Shown here in pieces: positions 17,949 through 27,300 of a DNA stretch of 64,000 bases. The first letter of the stretch is position 1; the number at the start of each line of letters is the position of its first letter. A program made the position numbers and the translations under genes. Where the stretch lies: NCBI GenBank assembly GCA_964457335.1, contig CAYWGD010000013.1:1-64000 (forward strand). The letters are read 5' to 3'. Below the pieces are notes generated by a model. It was not told the DNA's origin. It did no database searches and saw only the letters and a list, made by a program, of their open reading frames with translations. This stretch comes from CAJBVW01 sp964457335 (GTDB lineage: Bacteria; Myxococcota_A; UBA796; SXON01).

Positions 17949-19729
17949 TCCGCACGACGATCGCCGCCGCGCTCGCGCTCCTCCTCGTGGGGCCCGCCGC
18001 GGCCGCCGACGAACCCCCCGCGGACGCGCGCGCCGCCGACGCCTGGAAGCTGGTCGAGTCCGGGCAGCCGAACCGCGCCATCCTCATCTTCCGGTCGATC
18101 CTCGACGCCGACCCCACGCGGCTGGACGCGCACGACGGCCTCGTCCGCGCCCACCTCGCCGTGGGTGATCCGGAGGCGGCGGCCCGGGCGGCCGACGCGC
18201 GGCTCGCCCAGCGGCCGGACGACGAGGCGTTCGAGCGCTGGCGCCTCTACGTGCTCGGCCTCGCGCCGTCGCGGCGGGACGAGGCGATCGCCGGCTACCG
18301 GGCGCTCGTCGAGGCCCGCCCCGACGACGCCGAGTCCTGGCGCAACCTCGCCCTGTTCCTCTCCTGGTCGCCCGGCCGGCTGCCCGAGTCCGTCGAGGCC
18401 TGGCGCCGGGCCGTGGCCGTGGACGAGAAGCACGCCGGCGCGCGGCTCGGCCTCGCGCGCACGCTCGCGTGGAGCGGGATCAACGACGAGGCGGCGGCGC
18501 TGTTCGACGCGCTGCTCGCCGAGGATCCGAAGAACGTCGAGGCGCTCCTCGGGCGCGCCCAGCTCGCGCGCTGGACCGGGGACCGCCGCACCGCCCGCGC
18601 CCTGATCGAGCGCGCCGAGGCGCTCGCCCCCGAGCACCCGCGCGTCCGGGCCGAGCGCTCTCGCCTGGAGCTCGACGCGGGCCGGCGGGGCGTGGCCCGT
18701 GGCGCCGCCCGCTCCGCGCTGGAGCTCTCCCCTGGCCTCTACGAGGGCGAGGAGGCGCTCGACGCCATCGCGGACGCCACCGCCCCGAGCGTGGCCGCCC
18801 GCTTCACCGTCACCGACGAGACCACCGGCTTCCGCCGCTTCGGCGTCGCCGTGCCCGGCGAGCTCTACCCGCTCCCGGACACGCGGCTCCGGATCGAGGC
18901 GGGGTTCACGCGGTTCAGCGTCGACCCGCGCGTCGCCGCTCCCAACGCCGACCTCCTCCTCCCCGGCCGCGTGGAGCTCGACCGCGTCTCCCTCGGCGCC
19001 GAGGTCGAGCAGACCGGCCTCCCCCAGGGCCTCTACGCGCGCGGCGCGTACCGCCTCCACGCGCTCCTCGACTTCGCGCCCACGCACGAGGTCGACCTCG
19101 AGGTCGGCACCGCCCGCCCGCTCGACCTCCCCGTGGAGCTCCGCGTCGGCGTCCGGCAGCGCGCGCTCGTCGATCTCCCCGCCGACGACCGCGTCGTCGC
19201 CCCGCTCAACGCCGTCGGCTCCGGCGGTGGCACCCTCGCCGCCGTGGAGGAGCGCGTCCAGGTCCGCGAGGGCTACGCCGGCCTCGTCGTCGCCCCGTGG
19301 TCCGGCTTCTACGTGTACGGCGACGGCGCGCTCGGCGACATCGACGGCAACACGCGCCGCGCGGTCTCCGCGGGGCTCGGCCAGGACGTCCTCCGCCTGC
19401 TCGCGCCCCGCTCGGCCCACGCGCTGACCGTCCGCTACGACCTCTACCACCTCGACGTCGCGACGCCCGACCCCCGCTTCTTCTCGCCGGACGCCTTCTT
19501 CGCGCACACCCCCGGCGCGGAGTGGCGCTGGTCGCCCGGCTCGAAGCTCACCCTCGGCGTGGAGGCGGGCGTGCCGCTCCGCGCCGACTCGCCGCCCGGC
19601 TGGCTCGCCGGCGCCTTCGCCGGCGTCGGCCTCGGCGACCACGTTCGGCTCGACGCCCGGATCCGCGCCACCGACGACACCGCGTGGCGGGCGATCGGCG
19701 GGACGTTGGGGGTCAGCGGGCGGTGGTGA
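17945..19729 (+). CDS. TPR plus outer-membrane beta-barrel exopolysaccharide exporter (BcsC/PgaA-like)
   Basis: This is a 594-aa exported protein with a signal peptide (about 1-21, ending AAAAD). A helical region of about six TPR repeats (about 25-270, with motifs such as LVESGQPNRAILIF and ALLGRAQLARWTGD) is followed by a C-terminal half rich in alternating strands that ends in aromatic W, as in outer-membrane barrels. This is the plan of BcsC and PgaA, which conduct the polymer across the periplasm and outer membrane, but at about half the length of BcsC. The start is TTG at 17945 in a TTGA overlap, with GGAGG 4 nt upstream. It is the last gene of the operon and is followed by a palindromic repeat. 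Confidence 0.8.
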   Translation: MIRTTIAAALALLLVGPAAAADEPPADARAADAWKLVESGQPNRAILIFRSILDADPTRLDAHDGLVRAHLAVGDPEAAARAADARLAQRPDDEAFERWRLYVLGLAPSRRDEAIAGYRALVEARPDDAESWRNLALFLSWSPGRLPESVEAWRRAVAVDEKHAGARLGLARTLAWSGINDEAAALFDALLAEDPKNVEALLGRAQLARWTGDRRTARALIERAEALAPEHPRVRAERSRLELDAGRRGVARGAARSALELSPGLYEGEEALDAIADATAPSVAARFTVTDETTGFRRFGVAVPGELYPLPDTRLRIEAGFTRFSVDPRVAAPNADLLLPGRVELDRVSLGAEVEQTGLPQGLYARGAYRLHALLDFAPTHEVDLEVGTARPLDLPVELRVGVRQRALVDLPADDRVVAPLNAVGSGGGTLAAVEERVQVREGYAGLVVAPWSGFYVYGDGALGDIDGNTRRAVSAGLGQDVLRLLAPRSAHALTVRYDLYHLDVATPDPRFFSPDAFFAHTPGAEWRWSPGSKLTLGVEAGVPLRADSPPGWLAGAFAGVGLGDHVRLDARIRATDDTAWRAIGGTLGVSGRW

Positions 19730-19743
19730 TGGATCGGGTTGCT

Positions 19744-19777
19744 CTTGGGGCGGGGGCGCTGCCCCCGCAACGCCCCC
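19744..19777 (+). repeat. Intergenic nested palindrome, copy 1
   Basis: CTTGGGG is followed by a 7-bp stem CGGGGGC / GCCCCCG with a 3-nt loop, then CAACGCCCCC. The outer GGGGCG and CGCCCC can pair around the inner hairpin. The same plan recurs at 40748. It lies just after the exopolysaccharide operon and may serve as a terminator. Confidence 0.6.
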
Positions 19778-19901
19778 GCCGGGGGGGCGGGGCCCCCCCG
19801 GTCCCCCCGGATCACGCCCAGACGAGGATCTGCCAGCTGCGCTCGCCGACGCGACGCCGGACGTGCAGCTTACCCACGCCGAGCGGTGATACGCCGGGGA
19901 G

Positions 19902-20303
19902 ATGACCGCGCTCCTCCTCCTCCTCGCGTGCGCCGGGACCGACATCGGCGCCGACCCGACACCCCCCGCCTACACCGACGGCGTGTACGAGTGCTGCGCG
20001 GAGGGCGAGGGCACCACCTGCTGCGCCGACGAGGAGCAGGGCATGTGCTTCGAGTACGGCGGCATCTACGGGGAGTGCATCCCGGACGGGGAGCAGCTCG
20101 AGGGCAAGGTGATCTGCGCCTTCTGCTGCAGCGGCGAGGCCGCGCGCGAGCCCATGGTCGAGACCACCGAGGTCTTCGACGGCTACCCGGAGGGCTGCGG
20201 CCCGGGCGACGCCCCCCCGAGCATCCTCGTGTGCGTCACGTGCGGCGACGGCACCTGCGGCGAGGGCGAGAACCGCTGCGTGTGCCCCGAGGACTGCGGG
20301 TAG
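19902..20303 (+). CDS. Small cysteine-rich lipoprotein
   Basis: This is a 133-aa predicted lipoprotein (MTALLLLLACAG, lipobox LLAC). It is dominated by cysteine pairs (YECC, TTCC, FCC) and ends with CGDGTCGEGENRCVCPEDC, a short Cys-rich motif common at the ends of myxobacterial surface proteins. It is acidic, with no other recognisable domain. It stands alone between the exopolysaccharide operon and the esterase. The disulfide-rich plan suggests a stable extracellular module. I cannot name a function. Confidence 0.7.
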   Translation: MTALLLLLACAGTDIGADPTPPAYTDGVYECCAEGEGTTCCADEEQGMCFEYGGIYGECIPDGEQLEGKVICAFCCSGEAAREPMVETTEVFDGYPEGCGPGDAPPSILVCVTCGDGTCGEGENRCVCPEDCG

Positions 20304-20424
20304 TCCGCTCAGTCGGCGCACGGCGGCGCCCCACCGGCGGCGCCCCGCGCGGGCCACCGGTGACACAACCCCGCAATTTTCGGCCGCCCCGCTGCCTACC
20401 TCTCCCGGTGAGGAGCGCCGCGCC

Positions 20425-21405
20425 ATGCCCATCGATCCGCCCACCCAGGCCTTCCTGGACACCCTGTCCGGCCCGCCCATCGACACGCTCTCGCCCGCCG
20501 AGGCCCGTGCCGTCCTCACGCGGCTCCAGGCCGGCGTCATCCCCCGGCCGCCCGCCGACGTGGTCGATCCCGTGCTCCCCGTGGGCCCGACCGGGCGCGT
20601 GCGGGTCCGCGTCGTGCGGCCGCTCGGGGAGGGGGGCCCCTACCCGGCGATCGTCTACCTGCACGGGGGCGGCTGGGTGCTCGGCGACCTCGACACCCAC
20701 GACCTGCTCGCCCGGTCCCTCGCCGACCACGCCGGCGCCGTCGTCTTCCTCGTCGACTACGACCGCGCGCCCGAGGCGCGCTTCCCCGTGGCCACCGAGC
20801 AGGCGTGGGCCGTGGCCCGGCACGTCGTGGACGAGGCCGCCCGCTTCGACATCGACCCCGAGCGGCTCGCGATCGCGGGCGACAGCGCCGGGGGCACCCT
20901 CGCGATCGGCGCGGCCCTGCTGGCGGCGGAGCGCGGCGGGCCGGCCTTCGCGTTCCAGGTGCTCTTCTACCCCGTCACCGACGCCGGGATGGCCACGCCG
21001 TCCTACGCAGAGTTCGCCGACGGCCCCTGGCTCACCCGCGCGGCCATGCGGTGGTTCTGGGACGCCTGGGTGCCCGACGAGTCCCAGCGCGCCCTTCCGA
21101 CCGTGTCGCCGCTCCAGGCGCCGCCCGCCCAGCTCGCGACGCTCCCGCCGACGTTCCTCGCCACCGCCGAGAACGACGTGCTCCGCGACGAGGGCGAGGC
21201 CTTCGCGGATCGCCTCGCCCACGCCGGAGTCCGGGTCACCTCCGTCCGCTACAACGGCACGGTCCACGACTTCGTGATGCTGCACGGCCTGCGCGACACG
21301 CCCGCCGCCCGCGGCGCGATCGCCCAGGCGGGCCTCGCGCTGCACACCGTGTTCGCCGCGCCGCACCCGGCCCGGCACCCGGTGCGGGAGCCGGCGCCCG
21401 CCTGA
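20425..21405 (+). CDS. Alpha/beta hydrolase, hormone-sensitive-lipase (esterase) family
   Basis: This is a 326-aa cytosolic esterase. The oxyanion-hole motif HGGGWVLGD, nucleophile S154 in GDSAGG, D251 in ENDVLRDEGE and H281 in VHDF form the full HSL-family triad. The length is normal for the family. AGGAG at 20411-20415 is 9 nt before the ATG. It probably hydrolyses short-chain acyl or aryl esters. The neighbouring genes do not point to a pathway. The Pro/Ala-rich C-terminal tail is not conserved in the family. Confidence 0.9.
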   Translation: MPIDPPTQAFLDTLSGPPIDTLSPAEARAVLTRLQAGVIPRPPADVVDPVLPVGPTGRVRVRVVRPLGEGGPYPAIVYLHGGGWVLGDLDTHDLLARSLADHAGAVVFLVDYDRAPEARFPVATEQAWAVARHVVDEAARFDIDPERLAIAGDSAGGTLAIGAALLAAERGGPAFAFQVLFYPVTDAGMATPSYAEFADGPWLTRAAMRWFWDAWVPDESQRALPTVSPLQAPPAQLATLPPTFLATAENDVLRDEGEAFADRLAHAGVRVTSVRYNGTVHDFVMLHGLRDTPAARGAIAQAGLALHTVFAAPHPARHPVREPAPA

Positions 21406-21406
21406 T

Positions 21407-21760
21407 CTACAGGCTCTTCCCGTCGTACTGCTTCGTGATCGTGAGCGTGTTCACGTCCACGCCGTCGAGGCAGCGCACGTTCACCATCGCCCACTCGCTG
21501 CCGTCGTCCCCCACGCCCCAGGCGTAGGGGCGCACGCCGCACACCGAGCAGAAGGCGTGGTGGATCGTCTTCTTCCCGAACTGGTAGTCGGTCAGGAGCT
21601 CCTCGCCCGCGATCGGCCGCACCTTCGCGCGGGGCACGAACACCATGATGGCGCCGCTGCGCCCGCACATCGAGCAGTTGCAGGTCGCGAGGTTCTCGAG
21701 CTCGACGTCCGCCTCGAACCGCACCCCGCCGCAATGACAACTTCCTGGACGACTGGACAT
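21407..21760 (-). CDS. GFA/CENP-V-type zinc protein
   Basis: This 117-aa protein belongs to the glutathione-dependent formaldehyde-activating/CENP-V fold. All zinc ligands are present: C8-x-C10 (SCHCGG), C27-x-C29-x-x-C32 (CNCSMC) and C71-x-x-C74 (CSVCG). AGGAGG lies 4 nt before the ATG. Family members act on S-hydroxymethylglutathione or have unknown thiol chemistry. It is divergent from an AraC-type regulator 59 bp away, which may control it. It is convergent with the esterase gene, with one base between the two stop codons. Confidence 0.85.
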   Translation of the reverse strand: MSSRPGSCHCGGVRFEADVELENLATCNCSMCGRSGAIMVFVPRAKVRPIAGEELLTDYQFGKKTIHHAFCSVCGVRPYAWGVGDDGSEWAMVNVRCLDGVDVNTLTITKQYDGKSL

Positions 21761-21819
21761 GATTCCTCCTGGCCCCCTGTTAGCTGCGGGGGCGCCGGCC
21801 GCGCTTGGAGGAACGCGAC

Positions 21820-22623
21820 ATGAGCGATCTGACACCCCACGGCGCCGTCCTCGACCCCACCCGGGCCGCGCGCGCCTTCCGCCTCGCCCGGCACCCGCCG
21901 GGGCCGGACCTCGCCCCGTTCGTGCGGCACTACTGGTTCATCCGCTGGGATCTCCGCGGGACGGCCCCCCACCGCCAGTCCACGCTGACCGTGCCCGCGG
22001 TCAACGCCGTGGTCGAGGCCACCGTCGACTCCGTCAGCGGCGTCCGCACCCGGCGCTTCGACCGCGTCCTCGCGGACGCCGGCGCCGTCTTCGGGGTGCT
22101 CTTCCGCCCCGCCGGCTTCCACCCCTTCTGGCGCCGCTCCATGCACCTCCTCGCCGACCGCGCGCTCCCCTTCGCCGAGGTGTTGGCCGCCCCGGTCGCG
22201 CCGGTCCGCGAGCTCGCGTTCGGGGGCGCCGACGACGCCGCCATCGTCGCCGCCTTCGAGGCCCTGCTCGCCGCGGAGGGCCCCTCGCTCTCCGCCGACG
22301 CCGCCGAGGTCGGCCGCTGGGTCGACCTCGCCGAGCGCGACCCCGCCATCGGCCGCGCCGAGCTGCTCGCCGAGCGCGCCGGCGTGGGCCTCCGCACGCT
22401 CCAGCGCGGCCTCCGCGAGTACGTGGGCGTCGGCCCCAAGCAGCTCCTCCGGCGCTTCCGGCTGCTCGAGGCCGCGGAAGCGCTCTCCCGCGGCCGCCCC
22501 GTCGACCACACCGAGCTCGCCCTGGCCCTCGGCTACGCCGACCAGGCCCACTTCGTCCGCGACTTCAGCGCGGTGATCGGCCGACCGCCGGGGCGGTACG
22601 CGGCGGAGCAGCGGGGGGGCTGA
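21820..22623 (+). CDS. AraC-family transcriptional regulator
   Basis: This is a 267-aa regulator. The N-terminal ligand-binding-like half contains HYWFIRWDL and an FGVLFRPAGFHPF segment typical of DUF6597-type AraC proteins. The C-terminal half has two helix-turn-helix motifs (about 180-260), the second containing LALALGYADQAHFVRDF. GGAGG at 21807-21811 is 8 nt before the ATG at 21820, which I prefer to the TTG at 21805. It is divergent from the GFA gene with only 59 bp between them, so that spacer must hold both promoters. Confidence 0.88.
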   Translation: MSDLTPHGAVLDPTRAARAFRLARHPPGPDLAPFVRHYWFIRWDLRGTAPHRQSTLTVPAVNAVVEATVDSVSGVRTRRFDRVLADAGAVFGVLFRPAGFHPFWRRSMHLLADRALPFAEVLAAPVAPVRELAFGGADDAAIVAAFEALLAAEGPSLSADAAEVGRWVDLAERDPAIGRAELLAERAGVGLRTLQRGLREYVGVGPKQLLRRFRLLEAAEALSRGRPVDHTELALALGYADQAHFVRDFSAVIGRPPGRYAAEQRGG

Positions 22624-22666
22624 ACCTCAAGGCGCCTCCCCGCGGAAGGGCCCCCCTCGAGCCTGC

Positions 22667-22672
22667 TACCAT
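22667..22672 (+). promoter_or_regulatory. Candidate -10 box for a leaderless transcript
   Basis: TACCAT ends 7 nt before the ATG at 22680, which would put the transcription start at or beside the start codon. No Shine-Dalgarno is visible. Confidence 0.35.
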
Positions 22673-22679
22673 CCGCCCG

Positions 22680-24263
22680 ATGGTGCGGCGGCGAGGCGAC
22701 GTTGTCCCCAGGGTCCTCCGGGCCGCGCTCGCCGCGTCCGCGGTCGCCGCGTGCGCCGCCCCGCCCGACGAGCCCGCCCCCGGCGCCTGCGATCCGCTCC
22801 GCGTCACGCTCGTCGAGGAGTGGCTCCAGGACGACCTCCCGCACGTCGCCGACCACTCCCACACGCCCGCGGGCGTCGCCCTCGGGGACATCGACGGCGA
22901 CGGCTGGCTCGACGCGCTCTTGGCCTACGGCGGCGGCGCCGCCGCGTTCCGCAACGACGGCACGGGCCGCCTGCTGTACGAGCCCGACTGGAACTTCGCC
23001 GGCGTGCCCCTCCCGCAGGCCTCCTCGGCGGCGCTGCTCGACTTCGACGCCGACGGCGACATCGACATGTACCTGGGCCGCGAGTACGAGCAGGAGGACA
23101 TGATCCTCCGCAACGACGGGCCGGGCGGCTTCGTCGGGGAGCTCATCCGGGGCAGCACGCCCGCCACCTCCACCGGCGCCTTCGCGGACTTCGACGGCGA
23201 CGGCGACCTCGACTTCTTCCTCGCGGCCACCACCACCGCCACCGAGGGCATGGCCGTCATCAACGGCGAGGTCGACGGCGGCGACGGCTGCATGCTCTAC
23301 CTGCAGGACGAGAGTGGCCAGCTCGTCGACGCGACCTCTCGCCTCCCGCAGGACTTCCTGCACGGCTGGACCTTCCAGGGCTCGCCGATCGACGCCGACA
23401 TGGACGGCGACCTCGACATCTACGTGGCCAACGACTTCGGCGCCTGGTTCGGGTCCAACCAGCTCTTCCTCAACGACGGCGCCGCCAACTTCACCGTCGC
23501 CGAGGACTGCTACTGCAACCTCACGATGTTCGCGATGGGCGCCGGGGTGGGGGACGCGAACGCCGACGGCCTCCCCGACCTGTTCGTGTCCGACGTGGGC
23601 CCGCCCAACCTGCTGATCAACGACGGCACCGGCGCCTTCTACGACGCCACCCACGCGATGGGCGCCTACATCCCGCCCGAGTCGACCAACCTCACGTCCT
23701 GGGGCACCGCCTTCGTCGACCTCGACCAGGACAGCTGGAACGACATCGTCGTGACCTACGGGCAGCTCGGCCAGCCCGAGACCGTCGAGCACCTCAACGA
23801 CGAGTTGTGGGTCGACGGCCCCGATCAGCCCGACGTGCTCCTGCTCGGCTCCGCCGACGGCTTCACCCGCGCCGACGTGGGCTGGGACGACCCCTCGCGC
23901 ACGCGCGCCGTCGCGATCGGCGACCTCGACCGCGACGGGCGCCCCGACCTGGTGACCGCGGGCAAGTACTTCCTCCGCCAGTGGCGCACCGAGGGCGGCT
24001 GCGAGCCCGGCGTCGTCGTCACCACCGACGCGGGCGGCAGGAACCGGCAGGGCATCGGCAGCCGCGTGGAGGTCCACCTCGGCGACCGCGTGCTCACGCA
24101 GTGGATGCTCCCGTCCACCTCCGGCTCGTCGAGCGCGCCCGAGCTCTACTTCGGGCTCGGCGGGGCGGCGGGGGCCGAGCGCGTGGTGGTGACGTGGCCG
24201 GACGGCACCACCTCCGAGGTCGCGGACGTGCGCGCCGGGGACCTGATCACGTTCGAGCGGTGA
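22680..24263 (+). CDS. CRTAC1-type VCBS/FG-GAP lipoprotein with ASPIC/UnbV domain
   Basis: This is a 527-aa exported protein with a signal and lipobox near residues 15-24 (ASAVAAC). At least six VCBS/FG-GAP repeats follow, each with a Ca-binding loop of the DxDGDGxxD type (DIDGDGWLD, DFDGDGDLD, DMDGDLDIY). They fold as a beta propeller. The C-terminal domain (about 450-527) with RQGIGSRVEV and VVVTWPDGTTSEV is the ASPIC/UnbV module. The plan matches cartilage acidic protein 1-like proteins, which are extracellular Ca-dependent binding proteins. It follows the AraC gene by 56 bp but has its own putative promoter. Confidence 0.85.
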   Translation: MVRRRGDVVPRVLRAALAASAVAACAAPPDEPAPGACDPLRVTLVEEWLQDDLPHVADHSHTPAGVALGDIDGDGWLDALLAYGGGAAAFRNDGTGRLLYEPDWNFAGVPLPQASSAALLDFDADGDIDMYLGREYEQEDMILRNDGPGGFVGELIRGSTPATSTGAFADFDGDGDLDFFLAATTTATEGMAVINGEVDGGDGCMLYLQDESGQLVDATSRLPQDFLHGWTFQGSPIDADMDGDLDIYVANDFGAWFGSNQLFLNDGAANFTVAEDCYCNLTMFAMGAGVGDANADGLPDLFVSDVGPPNLLINDGTGAFYDATHAMGAYIPPESTNLTSWGTAFVDLDQDSWNDIVVTYGQLGQPETVEHLNDELWVDGPDQPDVLLLGSADGFTRADVGWDDPSRTRAVAIGDLDRDGRPDLVTAGKYFLRQWRTEGGCEPGVVVTTDAGGRNRQGIGSRVEVHLGDRVLTQWMLPSTSGSSSAPELYFGLGGAAGAERVVVTWPDGTTSEVADVRAGDLITFER

Positions 24264-24274
24264 TCCGGCTCCTC

Positions 24275-24312
24275 CACGCTCGCGACGGGCGGCGGCGCCA
24301 CGCGCGAGCGTG
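24275..24312 (+). terminator. Inverted repeat after the VCBS lipoprotein gene
   Basis: CACGCTCGCG and CGCGAGCGTG form a perfect 10-bp stem around an 18-nt loop, starting 12 nt after the stop at 24263. It is a candidate terminator separating this gene from the DUF4132 operon. There is no T run. Confidence 0.4.
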
Positions 24313-24341
24313 TACCATCCGTGCCCCCGGGAGGTGCCGAC

Positions 24342-27300
24342 GTGGACCCGAACCTCGCCCTGGATCTCGCCGGCCTCGACGACCACCGCCCCGGCCTCTC
24401 GGCGAGCGCCGTGCGGTACGTGCTCGAGGGCGGCGACGACACGCTGCTCGACGAGCTGGGCGGGACGCTCCCCCTCAAGCTGACGGGCCGGGGCTTCGCG
24501 CCGCTCGGGCACAAGCGCTGGCTCGCGAGCACCCCGCTCACGCCGGCCCAGCGCGCGCGCCTCGGCAAGGTGTACGACGCCGTGACCGCGACGCAGGAGC
24601 GCCGCGCGGGGATGCAGGTCGGGCTCCCCGACGGGGTCCCCGCGTGGGTGCAGCTCCTCGCCTGGGAGGCGTCGAGCTACCAGCCGAACGGCTACGGCCC
24701 CGGCGCCGAGGGCTGGTGGGACTGGGCGACGTGGGCGGCGGTGCTCGTGGCCGGCGGGCAGCCGCCCGACCTCCTGTTCCGCGCGCTCCTGACCCGCGCG
24801 GACGAGGTCGGCGGGTGGGGGCCGCTCCGCGTGCTGATCGGCGTCCCGGGCGTGGCGGCGGCGGTGGAGGCGCACCCGGAGGTCGTGCGGGACGCCCTCG
24901 CGCACCCCGACGTGAAGGTGCGTGCGCACGCGGTCGGCCTCCTGTCGCCGCACGTGCCGGCGGAGCGGCTCCTCGCCCTCGTGGTGCCGCTCGCGCTCGA
25001 CAAGGCGAAGACCGTCCGGGTGCCCGCCGCGGCCTGGCTCGAGAAGAGCCCCGCCGCGGCGATCCCCGCGCTCCGGGAGCAGGCGACCTCCGCGCGCTCT
25101 GGGGACGCGCGGGCGTTCGCCGTCGAGCTGCTCTGGCGGATGGCGCCCGCCGCGGAGACCCGGGCGTTCCTCGCCGCGCGCGAGCCCGACGAGCCGAGCG
25201 CGGCCGCGCGCCAGGCGATCCTCACCTGCCTCGCGGAGCCGGCCGGAGCGCCCGCGCCGGTGCCCCAGGCCGCCTCGGTCCTGCTCCCGCCGATCACCCC
25301 GCTGGACGCCGCGGCGCGCGACGTGCTCCGGGGCGCGCTCGCGCAGGCGGACGCCGAGGCGGCGAAGGCGGCCGCGGCCTGGGCGCGCTTCGGGGTGGGC
25401 GCGACAGACGTGCCCGGCTGGGCCTCCCGCTTCGACACCATCGTCCGGGTCGTGGAGGCCGAGGTCTTCCCGCCCGACGCGCGGGCGCAGGTCCGTGGCA
25501 GCACCGTCGCCCAGGCCTTCTCGGCGGAGGTCGTGATCCTCGATCGGATGGCGCGCGCCCCGTCGGTCTCGCTCGCGACCGTGCTGAGGTTGGCCATGTG
25601 CCTGGGCCTCGCCGGACTGATGGACGGCGAGTTCTGGGACTTCAACGCCTCCGCCGCGGCCATCAAGTGGTTCCGCGCGCGGAAGGAGCCGCCCGACTTC
25701 ACGCGGTACGCCGCGGAGATCGCGCGGCTGGGCGGCACCCCGGCCGCCGTCGGCGCGGCGCTCCTGGGGAGCCACGTCTTCGACGGCCTCCCGTGGACCC
25801 CCGCGTCGACCGCGGCGTTCTTCGCGGCGCACCCGGACGCGCTCGCGGAGGCGCTGGGCCCGGGCGCCCCGGACTGGGGCGCGTCCACGCGCCGCCGCAA
25901 CGCGCTCCGCGTGTGCGCCGCGACGCGGCCCGCGGCCTCCCTCGTCCCCGTCCTCTGGGGCTTCGCGCTCGGGAGCGTCGCGTCGGAGCGGGCGCTGGCT
26001 CAGCGGGCGCTCGCGGGGGTGGAAGGCACCGTCGGGCGCGTGGTCGCCACGCTCGCCGACCCGAAGGCCGACGTCCGCCGTGTCGCCGCGGACTGGCTCG
26101 CGGCGCTCCGCGCGCCGGAGAGCGTCCCGGCGCTCGAGAAGGCCGTCGTGAAGGAGCGGAGCGAGCCCGTGAAGGCCGCGATGATGGTCGCGCTGGAGGC
26201 GCTCGGCGTGCCGCTCGACCGCTTCCTCGACCGCGCGGGGATGGTGAAGGAGAGCGAGAAGGTGCTCGCGAAGGGCCTGCCGGCGGAGCTGGCGTGGGTC
26301 CCGTTCGACCGCCTCCCCACGCTCCGCTGGGCGGACGACGGGGCGGAGGTGCCCGCGGCGGTCCTGCGCGCGTGGTGCGTGCAGGCGCTCCGGCTCAAGT
26401 CCGCCGAGCCGGGCCCGCTGCTGCGGAGGTACGCGGCGTTCCTCCGCGGCGAGGAGGCGGCGGCGGTGGGCTCCGCGCTGATCCGGGCCTGGATCGCGGA
26501 GGACACCCGCCCGATCGACGAGGCCGAGGCCCGGAGCCGGGCCGTCGCCGCGGCCCCGTTCCACGCGCAGTGGACGGGCTCGAGCCTCGCGGAGGCGGAG
26601 GAGCAGCTCTTCCGACAGCACCTCGAGACACCGGCGGGCTCCGCGATCGGGACGAAGGGGCTCCTCGCCGTCGCGGCGGCGCTGAGCCCGCCCGACGCGC
26701 CTGAGCTCGTCCAGGGCTACCTCAAGCGCTGGTACGGGCTCCGCGCGGCGCAGTGCCGCGCCCTCCTCCAGATGCTCTCCTGGGTGGACCGCCCGGCGGC
26801 GATCCAGGTCGTGCTCGCGACGGCGGCGCGCTTCCGCACGGCCGGCATCCGCGCCGAGGCCGAGGCGTGCGTGAACGCGATCGCGGAGCGTCGCGGCTGG
26901 ACGGTCGACGAGCTCGCGGACCGCACCGTGCCGACGGCGGGCTTCGACGACGACGGCGTGCTGGAGCTCGACTACGGGCCGCGGCGCTTCGTGGCCCGGC
27001 TCGGCGACGACCTCGGCATCCGGCTCGAGACGTCCGACGGGCGGGCGCTCGCCGCCCTCCCCGAGCCGCGCGCGGACGACGACGCCGAGCGCGCCGGCGC
27101 GGCGAAGAAGGCGCTCGCGGAGGCGAAGAAGCAGCTCAAGGTGCTCACCGCCCTGCAGCGGGACCGGCTGTACGAAGCCATGTGCACGGGCCGGCGTTGG
27201 CGGGGGGAGGACTGGCGCGCCTACGTGCTCGGCCACCCCGTCGTGGGGCGACTCGCGCGCGGGCTCGTGTGGCGGATCGAGCCGGCGGCCGGGGCGGTCC

